Shown: piece after piece, positions 49,481 to 58,897 of the stretch | How the letters are laid out: every line of letters begins with the position of its first letter | Position numbering within the stretch: position 1 is the first letter of the stretch | Source of the DNA: Janthinobacterium sp. 17J80-10 | GTDB lineage: Bacteria; Pseudomonadota; Gammaproteobacteria; Burkholderiales; Burkholderiaceae_D | Reading direction: 5' to 3' | NCBI RefSeq assembly: GCF_004114795.1 | Contig: NZ_CP035311.1 | Span: forward strand, 2,666,001 to 2,730,000 | Length of the DNA: 64,000 nt | Translations under genes and position numbers: made by a program | The notes under the pieces: model-generated | Databases searched by the model: none | What the model was told of the DNA's origin: nothing | Seen by the model: only the letters and a program-made list of their open reading frames with translations

Positions 49481-50401
49481 CTACGTTACCAGGCCCTGAT
49501 GGACAAAAGCCGACAGAATCAGGCGCTCGTGTGCCGGGACATCGACGAATTCCAGGCCATGGCGAATTCCCGCGCCGCTTTCTTCAGGCGTTGCTGAACG
49601 CAAGATAAAACGCAGGTTCAGGTAGGCATCGGCATCGGCGGCATTGACCTTGAACTTGATATTCCCGGCTTCGCCTTTGGCGCCCAGGGCTTCCTTGCAT
49701 ACCAGCGAGGCGCCGCCCGTGCTGAGATCGGTGATCGTGGCCGCGGCGGTCCGTTCCGGCTGGTCCAGCGTTACCGAGGTGATCAGCTTGACGCTCACCC
49801 GTGCGCTCTGGCGCACAACGGTACAGCGCACTTCGCGCGGATAGGTCATCAGCAGATAAGGATGGGGCGAATGCACCGACTTGAGCGCCGCGGTGGTAAA
49901 CGCGTACGCCTTCTTTCCTGAAAATGCCCGCGCGACGAACGACTGTCCCTCGCGGATCAGCTCAAAACGGCCATCCACGGCCGGAGCGCTGACGAACAGC
50001 ATGCGGCTCTTGATGAAGCCGAACAACTGGACAGCGTAGCGCAGCGACGGATTATCGTGCGGCTGCAATGTCATGGCTTCCCCGACAGCCCAATGCACCT
50101 CGTCCATGCGGACGATCGTTTCCTTCCCGGCAGTCTCGCTTGCCGCGACAGTCGCCGTGGTTGCGCCTGCTTTGGCCCGAGCCATGGCCGGCGGCTTCTC
50201 CATCGCCGGCTGCGACGCCCCCCAGCCGGACTCTTCCGTAAAACCGGTACCCAGCAGTTTATCGAGCTGCACTTGCGACTCGATCACGCTGCCGGCAGCC
50301 AGCAGCAATGTGCCGTGCCAGTCATACACTGCCTGCCTGAGCGTCAACCCTACCGAGAGGTCGGCTCGCCGTATAGGCAACAGGGAAATCGGTTTGCTCA
50401 T
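49481..50401 (-). CDS. PilZ-domain protein, YcgR-like
   Basis: Probable cyclic di-GMP receptor of the flagellar-brake type. 306 residues from the ATG at 50401. The N-terminal part (about 90-190) fits the YcgR/PilZN domain; the C-terminal PilZ domain has RQSAR (197-201, the RxxxR motif) and DLSTGGASL (the D/NxSxxG motif), both needed for c-di-GMP binding. No membrane segments. No motility genes are nearby, so its partner is not shown by context. Confidence 0.85.
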   Translation of the reverse strand: MSKPISLLPIRRADLSVGLTLRQAVYDWHGTLLLAAGSVIESQVQLDKLLGTGFTEESGWGASQPAMEKPPAMARAKAGATTATVAASETAGKETIVRMDEVHWAVGEAMTLQPHDNPSLRYAVQLFGFIKSRMLFVSAPAVDGRFELIREGQSFVARAFSGKKAYAFTTAALKSVHSPHPYLLMTYPREVRCTVVRQSARVSVKLITSVTLDQPERTAAATITDLSTGGASLVCKEALGAKGEAGNIKFKVNAADADAYLNLRFILRSATPEESGAGIRHGLEFVDVPAHERLILSAFVHQGLVT

Positions 50402-50419
50402 GCAATTCCTCAAGCAGTG

Positions 50420-52474
50420 TCAGTTTGAATCACCGAGGCAGGCGGATTCGCTGAAAAATGCCTCGACATCGGCAATGTCGCGGGTGCGCTTGAACGGCGG
50501 CAAACTTTGCCAGATACGCCGCCCATACGGTTTGGATATCAGCCTGGGGTCGCAGATCACCAGCACGCCGCGATCGGTTTCGTCGCGGATCAGCCGCCCG
50601 GCCCCCTGTTTCAGGGTGATCACCGCTTCCGGCAACTGGTGGTGGACAAAACCGTTCAAGCCCTTGCGCTCGAGCGCCTCGATGCGGGCCGCCAGCACGG
50701 GGTCGTCCGGCGGTGCAAAGGGCAGCTTGTCGATGATTACCAGCGACAAGGCATCGCCGCGCACGTCCACGCCCTCCCAAAAACTCTGGCTGCCGATCAG
50801 CACCGCATTGCCGGCGCTGCGAAAGCGGTCCAGCAACTCGGTGCGGCCGGCCTCACCCTGCACCAGCAGCGGGAAAGGCAGCTTGCGCTCCTCGAATTCC
50901 GCCCGCAGGCGCTCGGCGGCGCGATTGACGGCACGGATGGTGGTGCACAGCAGGAAAGCACGCCCGCCGGCGGCTTCGATCAGCGGCAGGGCCATGTCGA
51001 CCACCGCGTCGGTATAGCCCGGCGCATTCGGCTGCGGCAAGCCCTGCGGCACGTACAGCAGCGCCTGCCTGCCATAGTCGAACGGGCTTGGCCAGGTCCG
51101 CGAGGGCGCATCGGACAAGCCCATTTGCGAGGCATAATGGTGAAAATCGTTTTTTACTGCCAGCGTGGCCGACGTGAATATCCAGGCGCGCGGCGTGCCC
51201 TCGCGCTGGCGGGCGAATACCGGAGCGATCGACAGCGGCGTCTTGTGCAATTGCAGGGACGACGCAAACGCTTCCACCCACAGTACCGCTTCCAGGTCTG
51301 CCTCGCTGCGCCCGGCAGCGGCTTCACCGGCGTTTTTCCAGGCCGTCAGCTTGATCGCCAGTTCGTGCGCGCGCACGCGGCACTGCTCGATGGTTTCCGC
51401 CCGCTCGGCCTGGGCCTGCAGCACCACGATCATGCCGTCGAGTTCGGCCATGAGCTTGTCGAGCGCCGGGAAAAACGGACTCGACGGAGCAATCTGGCTG
51501 ACCGCCAGGCGCACGATATCCTGCGAAAAAGCCAGCCGCAAATCACGGGCGGCGCGCTCGACCGGCGCCACCACCTGCGGCCATGCGGCGCCGTCGCGCG
51601 CATGCGCCAAGCCCTCGGCGAGCACGTCGCGGCACAGTTCCAGCACTTGTGCCGTCGACACCGTCTCGCCAAAAAACAGCGAGGCCGTTTCCGGCAACTG
51701 GTGCGCCTCGTCGAAGACAATCGTGTTTGCCGAGGGCAGCAGTTCGGCGATGCCGGTATCCTTCAACGCCACGTCGGCGAAAAACAGGTGATGGTTGACC
51801 ACCACGACATCGGCCTGCTGCGCTTCGCGGCGCGCCTTCATGACAAAACAATCCTGGTAATACTGGCACTCCGCGCCCATGCAGGTGTCGCGCGTCGACG
51901 TCACCAGGTTCCAGACCAGCGCCGTTTCCGGCACCCGCGCCAGTTCGGCCTTGTCGCCGGTGCTGGTGGTCTTGGCAAAGCGCGAAATCTCGCGCAGGTA
52001 ACCCACATCCTCGCGCGCCGTCAGGCGGCCGTTCTGCAGCGTGCGCTCCAGGTGAAAGTGACAGACGTAATTGGCGCGGCCCTTCAGCAACGCCACCGAA
52101 ACGGGCGCATTCAAGGCCTTGCGCACGGTCGGAATGTCGCGCAGGAACAACTGATCCTGCAAGTTTTTGGTACCGGTAGAAACGATCACCTTGCCGCCCC
52201 ACAGCAAGGCCGGCACCAGGTAGGCGAAGGTCTTGCCTGTTCCGGTGCCGGCTTCCGCCATCAGGCTGCCCTGCTGCGAGATGGTCTCGGCAATTGCCTT
52301 GGCCATCTCGGTTTGCGACTGGCGCGGCCTGAAACCGGGCACGGCTTGTCCCAGCAGGCCGCCGGCATCGAACAATTGCTCGACTTCCTGGTCGCGGACG
52401 CCAACGGGTATGCTGGGAAGAGGAGTATCTGTACTCAAGGGATTTCTGTAACAAAGGCTGAACGCAGCCGCCAC
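50420..52474 (-). CDS. dinG: ATP-dependent DNA helicase DinG
   Basis: XPD-like superfamily 2 helicase with a [4Fe-4S] cluster, acting on R-loops and damaged DNA. 684 residues: Walker A EAGTGTGKT (74-82), iron-sulfur cysteines C138, C198, C203 and C209, DEAH box at 255-258, and later motifs SQSFWEGVDVRGD and GAGRLIRDETDRGV. The GTG at 52474 is used here. A TTG at 52438 (LSTDTPLP) is an equally possible start. 25 bp after the small DUF465 gene. Confidence 0.94.
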   Translation of the reverse strand: MAAAFSLCYRNPLSTDTPLPSIPVGVRDQEVEQLFDAGGLLGQAVPGFRPRQSQTEMAKAIAETISQQGSLMAEAGTGTGKTFAYLVPALLWGGKVIVSTGTKNLQDQLFLRDIPTVRKALNAPVSVALLKGRANYVCHFHLERTLQNGRLTAREDVGYLREISRFAKTTSTGDKAELARVPETALVWNLVTSTRDTCMGAECQYYQDCFVMKARREAQQADVVVVNHHLFFADVALKDTGIAELLPSANTIVFDEAHQLPETASLFFGETVSTAQVLELCRDVLAEGLAHARDGAAWPQVVAPVERAARDLRLAFSQDIVRLAVSQIAPSSPFFPALDKLMAELDGMIVVLQAQAERAETIEQCRVRAHELAIKLTAWKNAGEAAAGRSEADLEAVLWVEAFASSLQLHKTPLSIAPVFARQREGTPRAWIFTSATLAVKNDFHHYASQMGLSDAPSRTWPSPFDYGRQALLYVPQGLPQPNAPGYTDAVVDMALPLIEAAGGRAFLLCTTIRAVNRAAERLRAEFEERKLPFPLLVQGEAGRTELLDRFRSAGNAVLIGSQSFWEGVDVRGDALSLVIIDKLPFAPPDDPVLAARIEALERKGLNGFVHHQLPEAVITLKQGAGRLIRDETDRGVLVICDPRLISKPYGRRIWQSLPPFKRTRDIADVEAFFSESACLGDSN

Positions 52475-52498
52475 GCCCGGAGGCGAAGCAGCCCTGCA

Positions 52499-52705
52499 TT
52501 ACGCCGGGATATCGGGGATCAATTGCATTTTCAGCAATGTGATATGGTCTTTCAATTGCAATTTTCGCTTTTTAAGGCGCCGCAATTGCAACTCTTCCGG
52601 ACGTCCGTCACGCGACAGCATGTCGATCACGGAATCCAGATCGCGATGCTCGACTTCCAGCTCGATAATCCGGCGTTGAATGTCTTCCAAGGAGGTTTTG
52701 TTCAT
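52499..52705 (-). CDS. Small coiled-coil protein, DUF465/YdcH family
   Basis: 68 residues, nearly all heptad-rich helix (LEVEHRDLDSVIDMLSR, LRRLKKRKLQLKDHITLL). Matches the YdcH/DUF465 pattern, in which LKKRKLxLKDxI is conserved. Function unknown for the family. Immediately upstream of dinG and divergent from the PP2C gene. Confidence 0.85.
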   Translation of the reverse strand: MNKTSLEDIQRRIIELEVEHRDLDSVIDMLSRDGRPEELQLRRLKKRKLQLKDHITLLKMQLIPDIPA

Positions 52706-52763
52706 ACTGTTGTTACTTTTAAGACAAAAACTTCACAATTATTCACAATCCTCTCCATCATGC

Positions 52764-52793
52764 TTGGCGCACGCGATGATTATTTCGTACTAT
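52764..52793 (+). promoter_or_regulatory. Possible promoter of the PP2C phosphatase gene
   Basis: TTGGCG (52764-52769) and TACTAT (52788-52793) with an 18-bp spacer, 38 bp before the start codon at 52832. The region also holds the repeated octamer TTCACAAT near 52731-52750. Confidence 0.35.
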
Positions 52794-52831
52794 ATGTCAT
52801 TGCCAATGTGCAGTGTAATCCACCCCGAGGT

Positions 52832-53638
52832 ATGAGCCAATACAAGATTGAAGCAGGGACAGCCCAGCATATCGGCGACCGCTCCGAACAACAGGATCGG
52901 GCCGCGCTCTTTTCCGCGCCCAAGGCACCCGGTTACATGATGGCGGTGCTGGCCGATGGCATGGGCGGGCGCAGTGGCGGCGCCATGGCAGCGGAACAGG
53001 TGATTCGCACTGCCAAGCAGAATTTCGACCTCTTCTCGCCCCAGACCGAGACGGTCGAGGAAATGCTGAAGGTCATCGCCCATGAAGTCCATACGCTGAT
53101 CAAACTGACCGGCTTCTCGGCTGAGAAACAACCGCACAGCACGATGGTGGTCCTGGTCATCACCCCTGAAAAATCCGCCATCTGGGCGCACGTGGGCGAC
53201 TCGCGCCTGTATCGCTTCAACGGCCCGAATTTTGCCGAGCATACGATCGACCATTCTTACGTGGAACAAATGATCAGCAAGGGCAAGCTCACGCGCAGCG
53301 AAGCCAAGAACCACAAGCTCGCCAATATCCTGGTCAACGTCCTGGGCAGCTCAAGCACTGAACCGTTTGCCACCATCGGCCGCCATGACGGCCTGAAGTC
53401 CGGCGACTCTTTCCTCCTGTGCTCTGACGGCTTGTGGCATTACTTCAGCGATGCTGAACTCGGTGCTGCCCTGGCCATGAATTCGCCGCGCCAGGCATCC
53501 GAAATGCTGATCAAGAAAGCGCGGGAACGGGCCGCCGGAACGGTCGCGGACAATTGCACGCTTGTCATTGTCAAGCTGGTGACGCCACCGCAAGAGCAAC
53601 GCAACTACACCGCCAGCAAGATGGGGCGCGCTATCTGA
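52832..53638 (+). CDS. PP2C-type serine/threonine protein phosphatase
   Basis: Metal-dependent phosphatase, 268 residues. Motifs: DRSEQQDRAALF (first metal-site aspartate), ADGMGGRSGGAMAAE, AHVGDSRLYRF, CSDGLW and the final ADNCTLVIV with Asp-Asn. The start is the ATG at 52832 (MSQYKIEAGTAQ) with GAGG close upstream. The same frame stays open far upstream across antisense dinG, but that part is not coding. No cognate Ser/Thr kinase or FHA protein lies in the window, so the target is unknown. Confidence 0.93.
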   Translation: MSQYKIEAGTAQHIGDRSEQQDRAALFSAPKAPGYMMAVLADGMGGRSGGAMAAEQVIRTAKQNFDLFSPQTETVEEMLKVIAHEVHTLIKLTGFSAEKQPHSTMVVLVITPEKSAIWAHVGDSRLYRFNGPNFAEHTIDHSYVEQMISKGKLTRSEAKNHKLANILVNVLGSSSTEPFATIGRHDGLKSGDSFLLCSDGLWHYFSDAELGAALAMNSPRQASEMLIKKARERAAGTVADNCTLVIVKLVTPPQEQRNYTASKMGRAI

Positions 53639-53659
53639 TACGCCTGCCGCGCAGCGCCG

Positions 53660-54475
53660 CTAGCGCGCCGGAGCCGATGGCTTGACCGGTTCCGGTGCAG
53701 GTGCAGGCGCAGGCGCCGGTGCGGCAGCCTTGCCAACCTGCCTGGCTTGCTTTTCAGCCTTTTTGTCGGCGACTTTCTTTTTGCGCTCAGCCGCTTCCTT
53801 TTGCTTTTCTTCGTAAGCCGCGACATTTTTGACGCGTTGCTGCGCCTTGCCTGCATCTTCCGCACGCAAGCGTTGCAGTTTTTCTTCATGCTGCTGCACG
53901 CGATTGTCCGTCATTCCGGCGCGGGTCGCCTGATCGGCCTGCCGCTGCTGCTCCCGGCCGGCGCGTTCCTCGGCCTTGCGGGCAGCCTCTTTTTCATTAT
54001 CCTGCTGCACTAGCTGGCGCTCCTGCGCCTCGCGCTCGGACTTGAGTCGCAATTCCTGCAATGCATGGTCGCGCTTGTCGACGCGCGCCTGGCGCAAAAA
54101 TGCGTTGGCTTCCAGTTCGATCGGTCGCAGAACCGCCAGGCCGGCACGCTGTGCTTCCTTGGCCGAATTGATGCAGCTATTGGTAAAGAAGCGGTCATAG
54201 CAGTCATTGCGGGCAATGGCGAACTGCGCAGCCAGATTGGCGCGGGCGCTGTCGACATCGACCTGCGCCTGCCCGGCTGTCTCAACCGAATCAATCGAGC
54301 CCTGCGGATAGCGCGTGCGCATGTCTTCGACGCTGCGCGCTGCAGCCGAAGGCGTCGGCGCTGCGGCAGCCCGGGGCTGATCCGCAGCTTTGTCTTGCTG
54401 CGCAAGCGCAGGCTGCGCCAGGAACAGGTACAGCATCAGCACGCTCAAGGCGCGGGGAAATCCATTCACATCCAT
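53660..54475 (-). CDS. Exported coiled-coil protein of unknown function
   Basis: Not recognised. 271 residues with a signal peptide (hydrophobic stretch LSVLMLYLFLAQPALAQ, cleavage expected after ALA near residue 25). The mature part has a short conserved-looking segment RNDCYDRFFTNSCI (two cysteines, possible disulfide), then a long charged helix rich in E, K, R, Q and A (about 120-240) and a tail of P and A (PAPAPAPAPEPVKPSAP). Expected periplasmic. 36 bp after zapE and convergent with the PP2C gene. Confidence 0.8.
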   Translation of the reverse strand: MDVNGFPRALSVLMLYLFLAQPALAQQDKAADQPRAAAAPTPSAAARSVEDMRTRYPQGSIDSVETAGQAQVDVDSARANLAAQFAIARNDCYDRFFTNSCINSAKEAQRAGLAVLRPIELEANAFLRQARVDKRDHALQELRLKSEREAQERQLVQQDNEKEAARKAEERAGREQQRQADQATRAGMTDNRVQQHEEKLQRLRAEDAGKAQQRVKNVAAYEEKQKEAAERKKKVADKKAEKQARQVGKAAAPAPAPAPAPEPVKPSAPAR

Positions 54476-54511
54476 AGTCGATTACAGTCCTTGTGTCATG
54501 GCACGGGTGGC

Positions 54512-55624
54512 TCAGGCGATCGCATCGGCAATTTCGCGCCGGCTCGACTCCATGTACTCGCGCGACTGCATCTCGATGATGCGCGACACGGTACGGTGAA
54601 ACTCGGTGGACAGCACGCCTTCGGTGTACAGCTCCTCGGGCGGCACTTCGGCCGACATCAACAGTTTGACCTTGCGGTCATAAAACACGTCGATCAGCCA
54701 GGTAAAGCGGCGCGCCTCGGACGCCATTGCCGCACTCATGCGCGGAATACCCGAGAGAATCACGGTATGGAAACGGCTGGCGATATCCAGGTAATCGTTC
54801 TGCGAACGCGGCGAGCCGCACATGGCGGCGAAATCGAACCAGATGACGCCCCCGGCGCGGCGCAGCGTATGTATCTCCCGCGCTTCCACGATAATGTGCG
54901 GGTCTTCGTCAGCGCACTCGGCAATCGCCGTAAAGGCATGACGCAAGGCACGGTCCGTCTCCGCGCCCAGCGGCGTCAGATAGCTTTGCACCTGCTCGAG
55001 CGAGCGCTTGCGGTAATCGTTGCCGGCATCGACATTCAGCACATCGAGCCTGGCCTTCAACAAGGCAATGGCCGGCAGTATGCGGTCGCGATGCAAGCCG
55101 TCAGGATACAGCGTGTCCGGTGCATAGTTGGAGGTCATGACGAAAGTGACGCCATTCTCGAACAGGGCCTTGAGCAGGTTGTACAGGATCATGGCGTCGG
55201 CGATGTCGGAGACATGGAATTCGTCGAAGCAGATCAAGCGGTACTTGCGCGCGATGCGGCGCGCGACTTCATCGAGCGGATTGGCCACGCCCTTCAGGTC
55301 GTCGAGCTGACGGTGCACGCCATGCATGAATTCATGGAAATGCACGCGCGTCTTGCGCACAACCGGCACCACCGAATAAAAGCTGTCCATCAAAAACGAC
55401 TTGCCGCGCCCGACCCCGCCCCACATGTAGACGCCACGTGGCACGTCGGGGCGACGGATCATGCGCTTCAATTTACTTGAACGAATCGACTTGTACGCTT
55501 TCCACTCGTCATACGCCTGCTGCAGCCGCGCGACCGCCTGCAGCTGCGCCGGATCGGACGCGTAGCCGCGCTGCTGGAGCGCATGATCATAAAATTCCTG
55601 GACATTCATCGATTGTGCATTCAT
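54512..55624 (-). CDS. zapE: Cell-division ATPase ZapE (AFG1-like)
   Basis: AAA-like ATPase that contacts FtsZ and destabilises Z-rings under stress in E. coli. 370 residues: Walker A GGVGRGKS near residue 70, Walker B LICFDEFHVSD, the FHEFMHGVH segment and TSNYAPDTLYPDGL. The start (MNAQSMNVQEFYD) overlaps the upstream lipoprotein stop by one base (TAATG); M6 is an alternative start. Confidence 0.93.
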   Translation of the reverse strand: MNAQSMNVQEFYDHALQQRGYASDPAQLQAVARLQQAYDEWKAYKSIRSSKLKRMIRRPDVPRGVYMWGGVGRGKSFLMDSFYSVVPVVRKTRVHFHEFMHGVHRQLDDLKGVANPLDEVARRIARKYRLICFDEFHVSDIADAMILYNLLKALFENGVTFVMTSNYAPDTLYPDGLHRDRILPAIALLKARLDVLNVDAGNDYRKRSLEQVQSYLTPLGAETDRALRHAFTAIAECADEDPHIIVEAREIHTLRRAGGVIWFDFAAMCGSPRSQNDYLDIASRFHTVILSGIPRMSAAMASEARRFTWLIDVFYDRKVKLLMSAEVPPEELYTEGVLSTEFHRTVSRIIEMQSREYMESSRREIADAIA

Positions 55625-56031
55625 TACAAGGGGCTCATTTCCACTGTGACCCGTGGTGGATAACTGCCGCCGCCATTGCCCCCGATCGGCAGGCTGAAAC
55701 CGACGTTGCCGCCGACGCGCCGGCCAAAGCTGCCCAGGCCAATGCCCACGCTGGTGCCGGAACTGGCATAGCCCGAAGGCCGGAACAGGAATTCTGAAGT
55801 GCGGTAACCGGTCTTGTTGCAGACTACGCGCAAATCGCCATTGACGCCGCCTGGGTCCACGGTCGCCGGCGTCACCACCTGCCAGGAGCCATTGCCATTA
55901 CTGACAACGCAACTGGCGCCTGCCACGACTTGCTGGCGGCTGGTGGCTTCGATCGTGATGCCTTTTTCGCCGCCATCCAGACTCGCACAAGCGGCCAGTG
56001 CCAGAGGCAGTACAAGGACCAGATAACGCAT
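55624..56031 (-). CDS. Small lipoprotein of unknown function
   Basis: 135 residues from the ATG at 56031, with lipoprotein signal MRYLVLVLPLALAACASL; lipobox LAAC, Cys at about residue 15. The mature part has two cysteines (GASCVVSNGNG and RVVCNKTGY), which fits a small beta domain, and a glycine/serine-rich C-terminal half (GTSVGIGLGSFGRRVGG). Reminiscent of small outer-membrane lipoproteins with a PEGA-like fold, but I cannot assign it. One-base overlap with zapE. Confidence 0.78.
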   Translation of the reverse strand: MRYLVLVLPLALAACASLDGGEKGITIEATSRQQVVAGASCVVSNGNGSWQVVTPATVDPGGVNGDLRVVCNKTGYRTSEFLFRPSGYASSGTSVGIGLGSFGRRVGGNVGFSLPIGGNGGGSYPPRVTVEMSPL

Positions 56032-56062
56032 GATAGCTCCTTTGCCCCACCCCTGGCGGAAT

Positions 56063-56078
56063 GGGGGCACAAGCCCCC
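56063..56078. other. GC hairpin after lpdA
   Basis: GGGGGC-ACAA-GCCCCC in the 70-bp gap between lpdA and the lipoprotein gene. No T-tract follows on the minus strand, so it is not a clear terminator. It may stabilise the 3' end of the odh transcript. Confidence 0.4.
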
Positions 56079-56101
56079 TTCCAGCTTGGAGATCAGGGCG
56101 C

Positions 56102-57529
56102 TTAAAAGTTCAGCGAACGCTTGTCGACTGCCAGCGCTGCTTCCTTGGTCGCTTCCGACAACGACGGATGGGCATGGCAGATGCGCGCGATGTCTTCCGC
56201 AGAGGCGCGGAATTCCATTGCCACGACCGCTTCCGCGATCAGTTCGGACGCCATCGGGCCGACAATGTGCACACCGAGGATCTCATCGGTCTTTGCATCG
56301 GCCAGGAACTTCACCATGCCGGAGGTATCGCCCAGGGCGCGTGCACGGCCATTGGCCAGGAACGGGAAAGTGCCGGCCTTGTAAGCCACGCCTTCCGCCT
56401 TCAGCTGCTGTTCGGTCTTGCCCACCCAGGCGATCTCGGGGGAAGTATAGATCACCCACGGAATCGTGTTGAAATTGACGTGACCATGCTGGCCGGCAAT
56501 ACGCTCGGCCACGGCAACGCCCTCTTCTTCCGCCTTGTGTGCCAGCATCGGGCCGCGCACGACGTCGCCCACGGCCCAGACGTTCGGCAGGCTGGTCTTG
56601 CAATCGCCGTCGACGGCAATGAAGCCGCGCTCGTCGAGCTTGAGGCCCACGCCTTCGGCATTCAGGCCGGTCGTGTTGGGCACGCGGCCAATCGAGATGA
56701 TCAGCTTGTCGAAGACGGCCTTGTGTTCCTTGCCTGCAGCATCGGCGTACTCGACCGTCACATCCTTCTTGCCGGCGGTGATGGCGCCGATCTTCACGCC
56801 CAGGTTGACTTCCAGCCCCTGCTTGGCCAGCAGCTTTTGCGCTTCCTTGGCAATCTGCTCGTCGACCGCGCCGAGGAAGGTCGGCATGGCTTCCAGCACG
56901 GTGACTTCGGCGCCGACACGGCGCCAGACGCTGCCCATTTCGAGGCCGATGACGCCGGCGCCGATCACGCCCAGCTTCTTCGGCACGGCATCGATGGCCA
57001 GTGCACCGGTGTTGGAGAGGATCAGCTTTTCATCGAACGGCGCGCCAGGCAAGGCGCGCGGATTGGAACCGGTAGCGATGACGACATGCTTGCCGGTGAT
57101 GGTTTCTTCGGCAGCGCCGGCAACCTTGACGCTGTAGACGCCGCCTTCGGCTTTTTCGAACGAGCCGCGGCCATGGAAGAAGGTGACCTTGTTCTTCTTG
57201 AACAGGTACAGGATGCCATCGTTGTTTTGCTTGACGACGTTATCCTTGCGGGCAATCATCTGCTTGAGGTTCAGGTTCAGGCCCTTGACCTCGATGCCAT
57301 GCTCGGCAAAGCCGTGGCTGGCATGCTCGTAATGCTCGGACGATTGCAGCAGCGCCTTGGAGGGAATGCAGCCGACGTTGGTGCAGGTGCCGCCCGGCGC
57401 CGGGCCGCCCTTGTCGTTTTTCCACTCATCGATACAGGCCGTCTTGAAACCCAGCTGGGCGGCGCGGATTGCCGCAATGTAACCACCGGGACCGCCACCG
57501 ATCACCACCACATCAAATTCTTTGGACAT
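56102..57529 (-). CDS. lpdA: Dihydrolipoyl dehydrogenase (E3)
   Basis: FAD enzyme that reoxidises dihydrolipoyl groups of the 2-oxoglutarate dehydrogenase complex with NAD. 475 residues from the ATG at 57529 ([13 protein letters not shown]). FAD loop GGGPGGY at 11-17, redox disulfide Cys49 and Cys54 in GGTCTNVGC, second nucleotide loop GAGVIGLE and the C-terminal His-Glu pair in [12 protein letters not shown]. It is the last gene of odhA-odhB-lpdA, separated from odhB by a hairpin-bearing gap. Confidence 0.97.
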   Translation of the reverse strand: MSKEFDVVVIGGGPGGYIAAIRAAQLGFKTACIDEWKNDKGGPAPGGTCTNVGCIPSKALLQSSEHYEHASHGFAEHGIEVKGLNLNLKQMIARKDNVVKQNNDGILYLFKKNKVTFFHGRGSFEKAEGGVYSVKVAGAAEETITGKHVVIATGSNPRALPGAPFDEKLILSNTGALAIDAVPKKLGVIGAGVIGLEMGSVWRRVGAEVTVLEAMPTFLGAVDEQIAKEAQKLLAKQGLEVNLGVKIGAITAGKKDVTVEYADAAGKEHKAVFDKLIISIGRVPNTTGLNAEGVGLKLDERGFIAVDGDCKTSLPNVWAVGDVVRGPMLAHKAEEEGVAVAERIAGQHGHVNFNTIPWVIYTSPEIAWVGKTEQQLKAEGVAYKAGTFPFLANGRARALGDTSGMVKFLADAKTDEILGVHIVGPMASELIAEAVVAMEFRASAEDIARICHAHPSLSEATKEAALAVDKRSLNF

Positions 57530-57553
57530 AGTCTTATTCCTTAAACGCAAAAA

Positions 57554-57590
57554 GGCACGCGGTGGCAGAGTTGCCAGCTAGCCGCGTGCC
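57554..57590 (-). terminator. Hairpin between odhB and lpdA (partial terminator or attenuator)
   Basis: GGCACGCGG (57554-57562) pairs with CCGCGTGCC (57582-57590); an inner GGCA/TGCC pair is possible. On the minus strand it is followed by TTTTTGCGTTT. It stands between two genes of one enzyme complex, so it likely lowers rather than stops lpdA transcription. Confidence 0.55.
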
Positions 57591-57604
57591 TCATATCGAG
57601 TCGA

Positions 57605-58837
57605 TTACAGGTCCAGCAGCAGGCGCGCCGGATCTTCCATGGCTTCCTTCATCGCCACCAGGCCCAGCACAGCTTCGCGGCCGTCGATGATGCGATGGTC
57701 ATACGACATCGCAAAGTAGTTCATCGGACGGATCACGATCTGGCCGTTCTCGACCACGGCGCGCTCCTTGGTGGCATGAATGCCGAGGATTGCCGATTGC
57801 GGCGGGTTGATGATCGGGGTCGACAGCATCGAGCCGAACACGCCGCCGTTGGAAATCGAGAATGTGCCGCCGGACAGGTCATCCAGGGTCAGCTTGCCAT
57901 CCTTGGCCTTGACGCCGAATTCGCCGATTTTCTTTTCGATCTCGGCGATCGACATCTGATCGACATTGCGCAGCACCGGCACGACCAGGCCGCGCGGCGA
58001 ACCGACGGCGACGCCGATATCGAAGTAGCCGTGGTAGACGATGTCATTGCCATCGACCGAAGCGTTCAGGATCGGATATTTTTTCAGTGCGGCGACGGCC
58101 GCCTTGACGAAGAAGGACATGAAGCCCAGCTTGACGCCGTGTTCCTTCTCGAACTTGTCCTTGTACTTGTTGCGCAGGTCCATGACCGGCTGCATGTTGA
58201 CTTCGTTGAAGGTCGTCAGGATCGCGTTGGTGGCTTGCGATTGCAGCAGGCGCTCGGCCACGCGGGCACGCAGGCGGCTCATCGGCACGCGCTCTTCCGG
58301 ACGGTCGCCCAGGTCCAGGCTGACCGGTGCGGCAACTTGCTGCAGGGCCGGCTTGGCGGCAGCGGCAGGCGCAGCCGGTGCGGCAGGCTTGGCAAGGGCG
58401 CCGAGGACGTCACCCTTGGTGACGCGGCCGTCCTTGCCGGTACCGGCAACCTGGGCGGTCGTCATGTTGTTATCGGCCAGGATCTTGGCAGCGGCCGGCA
58501 TGGCGATGCCGGCGGCGGACGGCGCGGCGGCAGCAGCGGCCGGTGCGGCAGCAGGAGCAGGAGCAGCAGCTGCAGGCGCGCCCGCCGAGGCGGTGGCTTC
58601 GGTGTCGATGGTGGCGATCAGTTGACCAGCAACGACGGTCGAACCGTCACCCTGGATGATCTGGGTAATGACACCGGCTTCCGGCGCCGGCAATTCCAGC
58701 ACGACCTTGTCGGTTTCGATATCGATCAGGTTTTCGTCGCGGGCAACTGCCTCGCCGACTTTTTTGTGCCACTGCAGCAGGGTTGCTTCAGCAACGGATT
58801 CCGACAGCTGCGGAACTTTCACTTCAATGATAGCCAT
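57605..58837 (-). CDS. odhB: Dihydrolipoyl succinyltransferase, E2 of 2-oxoglutarate dehydrogenase
   Basis: Core E2 subunit that transfers succinyl from lipoate to CoA. 410 residues: one lipoyl domain (1-78) with modified lysine Lys44 in ETDK, an A/P-rich linker, a peripheral subunit-binding domain (MPAAAKILADNN, about 115-150), a second A-rich linker, then the catalytic domain with SYDHRIIDGREA carrying the active-site His and Asp. 60 bp after odhA. Also called sucB. Confidence 0.96.
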   Translation of the reverse strand: MAIIEVKVPQLSESVAEATLLQWHKKVGEAVARDENLIDIETDKVVLELPAPEAGVITQIIQGDGSTVVAGQLIATIDTEATASAGAPAAAAPAPAAAPAAAAAAPSAAGIAMPAAAKILADNNMTTAQVAGTGKDGRVTKGDVLGALAKPAAPAAPAAAAKPALQQVAAPVSLDLGDRPEERVPMSRLRARVAERLLQSQATNAILTTFNEVNMQPVMDLRNKYKDKFEKEHGVKLGFMSFFVKAAVAALKKYPILNASVDGNDIVYHGYFDIGVAVGSPRGLVVPVLRNVDQMSIAEIEKKIGEFGVKAKDGKLTLDDLSGGTFSISNGGVFGSMLSTPIINPPQSAILGIHATKERAVVENGQIVIRPMNYFAMSYDHRIIDGREAVLGLVAMKEAMEDPARLLLDL

Positions 58838-58897
58838 GTAACTCTCCGTTTCGGGTTGTTCAAACGGCGCACCAGTTTCTGATGCGCCGCCGAGGTG

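Noticed and set aside
50507-53638. A 1043-codon plus-strand open frame
   Set aside because: Only its last 268 codons (from 52832) are the PP2C gene. The rest is antisense to dinG and the DUF465 gene and has no recognisable protein features.
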